Source: Chlamydiia bacterium (GTDB lineage: Bacteria; Chlamydiota; Chlamydiia; Chlamydiales; SM23-39). Taken from it: DNA of 9,537 nt. Where the stretch lies: positions 1 to 9,537 of the forward strand of contig JACQAR010000030.1 in NCBI GenBank assembly GCA_016194825.1, written 5' to 3'. The notes beneath the pieces were generated by a model, which saw only the letters and a list, made by a program, of their open reading frames with translations, searched no databases and was not told where the DNA came from. The stretch's first letter is position 1. Every line of letters starts with the position of its first letter. The position numbers and the translations under genes were made by a program. This document shows positions 6,031 to 9,537 of this stretch, in pieces.

Positions 6031-6043
6031 AGAAGGTCTCTAA
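6027..6043. terminator. Small hairpin between convergent genes
   Basis: TTAGAGA (6027-6033), AGG, TCTCTAA (6037-6043) form a perfect 7-bp stem with a 3-nt loop. It covers the stop codon of the XRE gene and ends 3 nt before the stop of the convergent 587-residue GT. It is AT-rich and lacks a T-run, so terminator activity is only plausible. Confidence 0.35.
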
Positions 6044-6046
6044 GAC

Positions 6047-7810
6047 TCATTTCTGATAGACGAAGTGAAATCCTTCTCTCTGGTATTTGGAGAGATCGCA
6101 AATTTGGAGCGTAGTGGCTGACTTCAGGGGGCGCAGCGTGGCCTCTGCGGCGCGTCCGAGTGCAAAGCTGCCATAGAGTGTAAAGGCAGAGAAGCAACTT
6201 TCATAGTACTTGCCTGGATCAATGGCTTTGCAGATCAGCTGCCAGGGCTCTTGCCCTTTCTTTTCACGCAATAGCTGCAAGAGCTCTTCGAGAATAGGTG
6301 TTTGCATGAGGACCATGTGGCTGATTTCGGCATGGTTGTTGTAGAAAAAGTCAGGCAATAGCCGCACTCCGAGGGCTCGGTGTGCAGTCAGAAATTTGTC
6401 TTTGACCGAAAATAATGCGCCCCCTTCGGCATCGAGAAACTCCACTGGATTGACAAAGATTGTGTTCGGGTCGAGGAGCAAGATGTTGGGAGAGAGCTGG
6501 GGGAGGACAAGAGGAGCATAGAGGTAGAGGAGCTGGGTGTGGATTTTGTCGAGCTGAGTGCGGGGATTGTAGGTATAGCGTCTCTTGTCGACGATATTCC
6601 CAAAGAGTTGGTCCAAAATGGCCTCTTTAGAGAAGGGAAAGAGTGTTTCATCGATCCACTCTGCGTTGGATGTGAGCGGCTCGGAAGAGATGACGAAGAT
6701 GCGGCCTATGTGAGAGACGTAGCGGCGGACGCTGGCAATGGATGCATCGAGCAGATGGCGTTGTTTTTTTGAGGCGACGAGTACGACGTCGAGAGGAGCT
6801 GTGGTTAAGGGAAAGCGCTTTTTCTCAAGCGGGAGAGGGGCGAGTGCGGAAGGGGGAGGAGTGGCTTGGCTCGAGGAGAATTTTTTGAGGTTTTTGCTGT
6901 GGATATGGAGGTTATTGAGGCGAAATATTTGCCCGTTGAATGCTCCGAGCGGCACATATCTGCCTAACGCATCTTTTTCCCAAGAGAGCGAGAAGCGAGC
7001 GGGGTTAAAGATGCAACTTTCATTGATGAAGCCGGGTTCATTGACTCCGTGAATCGGATCTTGTCCCCCTAAATACTGCCCAAAGGCCGCTGCGTCGAAA
7101 ATGGCGAGCTCTTGCCAGTGATTCCAATAGTCAGGAGGATTTTGTACTGTGATGCCTTGGTAGGTCTCCAGGGGATAGTCTTTTGCATAGGCGGGGAGTA
7201 CGATGGGGAGATGGTCGATCCATTTTTTGTGGTATTTCGCGCGGAATTTAGCCAAGAGAACCATGTCGTTTTCTCCGTGTGGGTGATGCTCGGCGACAAA
7301 TTGGACAAATTGTGAGAGGGGCTCTTTACCATCGATATAGACAAAGCCTGGGATGCAGCGCGCGTCGTTATCGAAGGTGGCGCCGATCATGCCGCGGTAG
7401 TGTTTTTGGCAAAGCGGGGTCAGCTCGCTGAGGTCGCGATAGAGCATGACGTCATTTTCCATATGGAAAATAGAGTGGAGCTCATATTGCTGCATCGCCT
7501 CTTCCAAGTAAAAAAAGCGCTCGACGACATAGTTCCAAAAGCCGGTGGTCTCTTTTTCTCGGAGATATTTTTCGTGCGCGCCGCTTTTGCGCAATGTTTC
7601 ACAGGCAATGGGGGTCACGGTGGGATGGTGTAATTCTTCGAGAGCAGATTGCTCTGCGATGAGATAGATGGGACAGTCTGGGTTGAAAAGACGGGCTTGC
7701 TCGATGACGTCGGCTTGATAGTGCGGAAGTTTGGGTCCTAAGTGGACGTAGACGATGGCGTGCTCTGTTGCAAGAGCAGAGATGGCGAAAAATAAGAGGA
7801 GGGTTTTCAT
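6047..7810 (-). CDS. Two-domain glycosyltransferase with signal peptide and degenerate second domain
   Basis: The 587-residue protein begins with a signal-peptide-like MKTLLLFFAISALA (AxA site at 12-14). Domain 1 (about 15-309) looks like a bacterial GT-A type domain: HMENDVMLYRDL (116-127) sits where a DxD motif would be, and FDAAAFGQYLGGQDP (238-252), GFINESCIFNP and RLNNLHIHSK (297-306) look like conserved blocks. I do not have a firm family name for it. A Ser/Pro/Ala-rich linker (310-332) leads to domain 2 (about 333-587), which is homologous to the protein encoded at 8685-9537 and resembles DUF6492-type GTs (from memory). In domain 2 the expected DxD is DPN (447-449), and the SEYELYF block of the paralogue is SAFTLYG. 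Domain 2 may therefore be non-catalytic. The start ATG overlaps the stop of the upstream GT11-like gene (ATGA), with AAGG 5 nt upstream, so translation is probably coupled. Confidence 0.75.
   Translation of the reverse strand: MKTLLLFFAISALATEHAIVYVHLGPKLPHYQADVIEQARLFNPDCPIYLIAEQSALEELHHPTVTPIACETLRKSGAHEKYLREKETTGFWNYVVERFFYLEEAMQQYELHSIFHMENDVMLYRDLSELTPLCQKHYRGMIGATFDNDARCIPGFVYIDGKEPLSQFVQFVAEHHPHGENDMVLLAKFRAKYHKKWIDHLPIVLPAYAKDYPLETYQGITVQNPPDYWNHWQELAIFDAAAFGQYLGGQDPIHGVNEPGFINESCIFNPARFSLSWEKDALGRYVPLGAFNGQIFRLNNLHIHSKNLKKFSSSQATPPPSALAPLPLEKKRFPLTTAPLDVVLVASKKQRHLLDASIASVRRYVSHIGRIFVISSEPLTSNAEWIDETLFPFSKEAILDQLFGNIVDKRRYTYNPRTQLDKIHTQLLYLYAPLVLPQLSPNILLLDPNTIFVNPVEFLDAEGGALFSVKDKFLTAHRALGVRLLPDFFYNNHAEISHMVLMQTPILEELLQLLREKKGQEPWQLICKAIDPGKYYESCFSAFTLYGSFALGRAAEATLRPLKSATTLQICDLSKYQREGFHFVYQK
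7807..7810 (-). promoter_or_regulatory. ATGA stop/start overlap (translational coupling)
   Basis: On the minus strand the TGA of the GT11-like gene (7809-7807) shares bases with the ATG of the two-domain GT (7810-7808). AAGG at 7819-7816 serves as a ribosome site. This indicates one mRNA and coupled synthesis. Confidence 0.75.
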
Positions 7811-8736
7811 AGTAGCCTTTTGTATAAGAGCTCTTCGTTGATGGTGACGCTGACTTCAGTAATCTTCTCTTCTGCGATATCTTCTGGAGCATAGACCGCT
7901 AGATAATCGTGGAGCAGTGAGGGAATGAGGCTAAAATTGGATTGCGGGCGGATGAGGATGTCAAAGTGGAAAAGAGAAAAGAAATCTTCGAGAACATTGG
8001 AACGGGGGCCTTTTTGTCTGGTGCGGTAGTCAAAGAGGATATCAGATGGGGTGAGAAGGCCTTTCTGGAGCTCTTGGACGATGGCGTCGGGATTCAGAGA
8101 ATCGGTGAAGAGGTAGCAGTAGAGGGGTTTGTGTTGGCAGAGCTCGATGGCAGCATTGAGAGAATCGATGTAGAAGTGCAGAGGAGGAAATTTCAGGGGC
8201 CATTCTTCTCGGGCAGCTTGATCATCGTGGCCGCCGCCATCGCGGTAGTGGATGGCGATGCTGATCCGATCTTGTGGGGGAAGGATGTGCAGGAGCGGTT
8301 TTTTCGGTTGGATGAGAGAGAGGATAAGCTGTCGGAATTGGGGATTTTTCCAATCGACAGTGAACCAATAGGGGAAGCGATGGATGTGGTTGCGTTCCCA
8401 TGCTATTTCGGGAAAATAGGGGCAGATGTAGAGCAGAGGCAGATGGATACGGGGATTGGGGGGGCCGTTGCCGAGCAAGACGCGCAGGCGCGGTTCGTCG
8501 CGTAAATCGGCGAGGTGTTTTTCTTCTTGATCGAGGATGAGATGAGAAGAATAGACGAAGGGGCGGTAATAGAGGGGGATCTGTTTTTCGTAGGCGATCC
8601 ATTTGGCGTGCAGATAGGAGAGCAAACAATCTCCAAAGCGTCCTCCGCTGAAGTCATAAGTGACTCCAAAGTCTGTCACGGCGCTTAAGAGGAGCGGCCA
8701 GTAGAGAAAGAGGCAGAGAGCCATGTGGGACAGCAT
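7807..8736 (-). CDS. GT11-like (fucosyltransferase-type) glycosyltransferase with signal sequence
   Basis: The 309-residue protein shows, in order, the landmarks of the GT11/O-fucosyltransferase-like GT-B group. FSGGRFGDCLLSYLHAKWIA (29-48) is a variant of the 'GGLGNQlFqyafa.ala' start. ISIAIHYRDGGGHD (158-171) stands where 'vsiHiRRgD' occurs. YLFTDS (208-213) resembles 'y.FSDd'. FHFDILIRPQSNFSLIPSLL (256-275) resembles 'd.lIasnStFSwwaa.L'. Such enzymes typically transfer fucose from GDP-fucose, but the donor here is unproven. A hydrophobic leader (MALCLFLYWPLLLSAV) precedes the first beta strand. The start is uncertain: ATG 8736 and ATG 8724 are both possible and neither has a good Shine-Dalgarno sequence. 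The 5' end overlaps the upstream GT gene by 52 nt if 8736 is used, and its stop overlaps the next gene, so it is the middle gene of a minus-strand operon. Confidence 0.72.
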   Translation of the reverse strand: MLSHMALCLFLYWPLLLSAVTDFGVTYDFSGGRFGDCLLSYLHAKWIAYEKQIPLYYRPFVYSSHLILDQEEKHLADLRDEPRLRVLLGNGPPNPRIHLPLLYICPYFPEIAWERNHIHRFPYWFTVDWKNPQFRQLILSLIQPKKPLLHILPPQDRISIAIHYRDGGGHDDQAAREEWPLKFPPLHFYIDSLNAAIELCQHKPLYCYLFTDSLNPDAIVQELQKGLLTPSDILFDYRTRQKGPRSNVLEDFFSLFHFDILIRPQSNFSLIPSLLHDYLAVYAPEDIAEEKITEVSVTINEELLYKRLL

Positions 8737-9537
8737 ATGTATATATAACCTACATTTTGTAGAGCTTGGAGGTGGTGTAGCGAGTGGGCCAGTGTCCAGC
8801 GTAATGGGCGGACGCTGCCTTGCTTTGTTCTCAATTGTGTGTAGTTGAAATAGAGTTCATATTCCGACATGGCTGCAAAGCCAATTGCTTCCAAATCGAG
8901 TGTGTGGCAGATGGCTTTCCAGGGCTCTTCTCCATGGGTTTGTCGGATGGTTTGAAAGAGATCTTCCAGAATGCAGCGCTGGAAAAGCATGTGGTGGGCG
9001 ATGCCTGATACTTGGGGGTAGACGCGGTGCCAGCCGGGGATGAGGCGCTCTCCGTGCTCAAAGTAGGGGGCGTGGATCGGTTCACTCGAGGGGGTAAAGT
9101 AGGGTTCTCCCTTGTCGTTCATGAAGGTGACTGGTTTTAAGAAGATCACGTCGGCGTCGAGAATGAGCACGTTAGGGGAGAGGTCGGGGATGACAAATGG
9201 TGCGTAGAATTTGAGCAGTTGCTGGAAGAGCCAGCCGATTCTAGTTTCTCTGCGGTGGATGAACTCGTAGGCAGCGCTCTCGTCTCCATGGAACGCTTCG
9301 TGGGCGATTTGTTCTTTTGTAAAGGGAAACGCATCTTCAGAGAACCATTCGGCTCTATCGGTCATTTTTTCTTTGGACACCACAATGATGCGGCCGAGAT
9401 GGGCGCCATTTTTCTGGATGCCGGTAATGCATCGCTCGAGCGTGATGGCGTCTTTCGGCGCGCAGGGGATCACGACGTCGATCGGGTCGGTGGTGAGAGG
9501 AAAGGTGGTGGGGGTGATGGCGGCCAATAGAGAGGAC
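8685..9537 (-). CDS. Glycosyltransferase, DUF6492-like C-terminal domain (5'-partial)
   Basis: The frame is open to the right edge of the window, so the N-terminus is missing. A TTG at 9527 could serve as a start, but the residues before it (SSL) and after it (LAAITPTTFPLTTDPIDVV) resemble the linker and domain-2 start of the 587-residue protein (FSSSQATPPP...FPLTTAPLDVV). I therefore infer that it is the second half of another two-domain GT. The domain has NVLILDADVIFL with an intact DxD (DAD), SGIAHHMLFQRCILEDLF, GEEPWKAICHTLD, MSEYELYFNYTQL and VRPLRWTLAHS, the pattern of a metal-dependent GT-A enzyme. The last residues (YIYICCPTWLSASFSTGRSS) have no counterpart in the paralogue, look like run-on translation, and overlap the start of the GT11-like gene. 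Substrate unknown. Confidence 0.75.
   Translation of the reverse strand, partial: SSLLAAITPTTFPLTTDPIDVVIPCAPKDAITLERCITGIQKNGAHLGRIIVVSKEKMTDRAEWFSEDAFPFTKEQIAHEAFHGDESAAYEFIHRRETRIGWLFQQLLKFYAPFVIPDLSPNVLILDADVIFLKPVTFMNDKGEPYFTPSSEPIHAPYFEHGERLIPGWHRVYPQVSGIAHHMLFQRCILEDLFQTIRQTHGEEPWKAICHTLDLEAIGFAAMSEYELYFNYTQLRTKQGSVRPLRWTLAHSLHHLQALQNVGYIYICCPTWLSASFSTGRSS
8740..8747. repeat. (TA)4 run at the junction of two GT reading frames
   Basis: TATATATA lies in the overlap zone just before the GT11-like start codon (8736). The GT gene ending at 8685 and the GT11-like gene use different frames. Loss of one TA unit would join them into a single frame through the ATG at 8736. The run is short, so slippage may be rare. 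Confidence 0.5.
8750..8762. repeat. Short inverted repeat upstream of the GT11-like start
   Basis: CTACA (8750-8754), TTT, TGTAG (8758-8762) form a 5-bp stem with a 3-nt loop. It lies within the end of the upstream GT gene, about 14-26 nt before ATG 8736, and includes the only nearby AGG. It could influence initiation, but may be chance. Confidence 0.3.

Noticed and set aside
7942..8505. A 187-residue plus-strand open frame
   Set aside because: It lies fully opposite the GT11-like gene, whose family motifs are clear. Its own product shows no recognisable domain, and long antisense frames are expected at this base composition.

Overview
The window looks like a piece of a chromosome from the phylum Chlamydiota, most likely an environmental (amoeba- or protist-associated) lineage rather than Chlamydia proper. 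The main reason is mnmE directly followed by nth with overlapping stop and start codons. From memory, the same two genes are neighbours in Chlamydia trachomatis (thdF and nth). An ankyrin-repeat gene, two exostosin-like genes and small toxin-antitoxin-type genes also fit. The lineage assignment is an inference.

Layout. 1-177 (+): the C-terminal end of a nucleotidyltransferase (MNT-type) gene, followed by two adjacent hairpins. 235-966 (-): an ankyrin-repeat protein. 967-1061: a divergent promoter region with overlapping candidate promoters for the ankyrin gene and mnmE. 1062-2402 (+): mnmE (tRNA wobble-uridine modification GTPase). 2402-3019 (+): nth (endonuclease III), which shows only three of the four cysteines expected for the iron-sulfur cluster. 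3021-3193: a 173-nt element with long inverted-repeat arms. From 3245 to the right edge, apart from one small regulator gene, everything is glycosyltransferase (GT). 3245-3967 (-) is a GT2-type enzyme. 3968-4771 and 4800-5672 (+) are paralogous exostosin-like (GT47-type) proteins. 5650-6030 (+) is an AT-rich XRE-type antitoxin-like regulator. 6047-7810 (-) is a two-domain GT, 7807-8736 (-) a GT11-like (fucosyltransferase-type) protein, and 8685 to the edge (-) the C-terminal GT domain of what is probably a second two-domain GT.

How the genes work together. mnmE-nth is a housekeeping pair. The GT block contains at least three fold classes (GT2-type GT-A, exostosin-type, GT11-like) plus a duplicated two-domain architecture, so it looks like a locus that builds a multi-sugar glycan or modifies acceptors. 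Its most striking feature is that all five GT genes with a visible N-terminus begin with a short hydrophobic leader placed directly before the catalytic domain. For most of them this resembles a Sec signal peptide or signal anchor. Bacterial GTs of these families are normally cytosolic, so the block may encode exported or secreted glycosyltransferases of an intracellular bacterium. That is a hypothesis, not a demonstrated system.

The second notable point is that one copy of the duplicated GT domain keeps a DxD motif (DAD), while its paralogue in the 587-residue protein has DPN there and has also lost a second conserved-looking motif, suggesting a non-catalytic or re-purposed domain.
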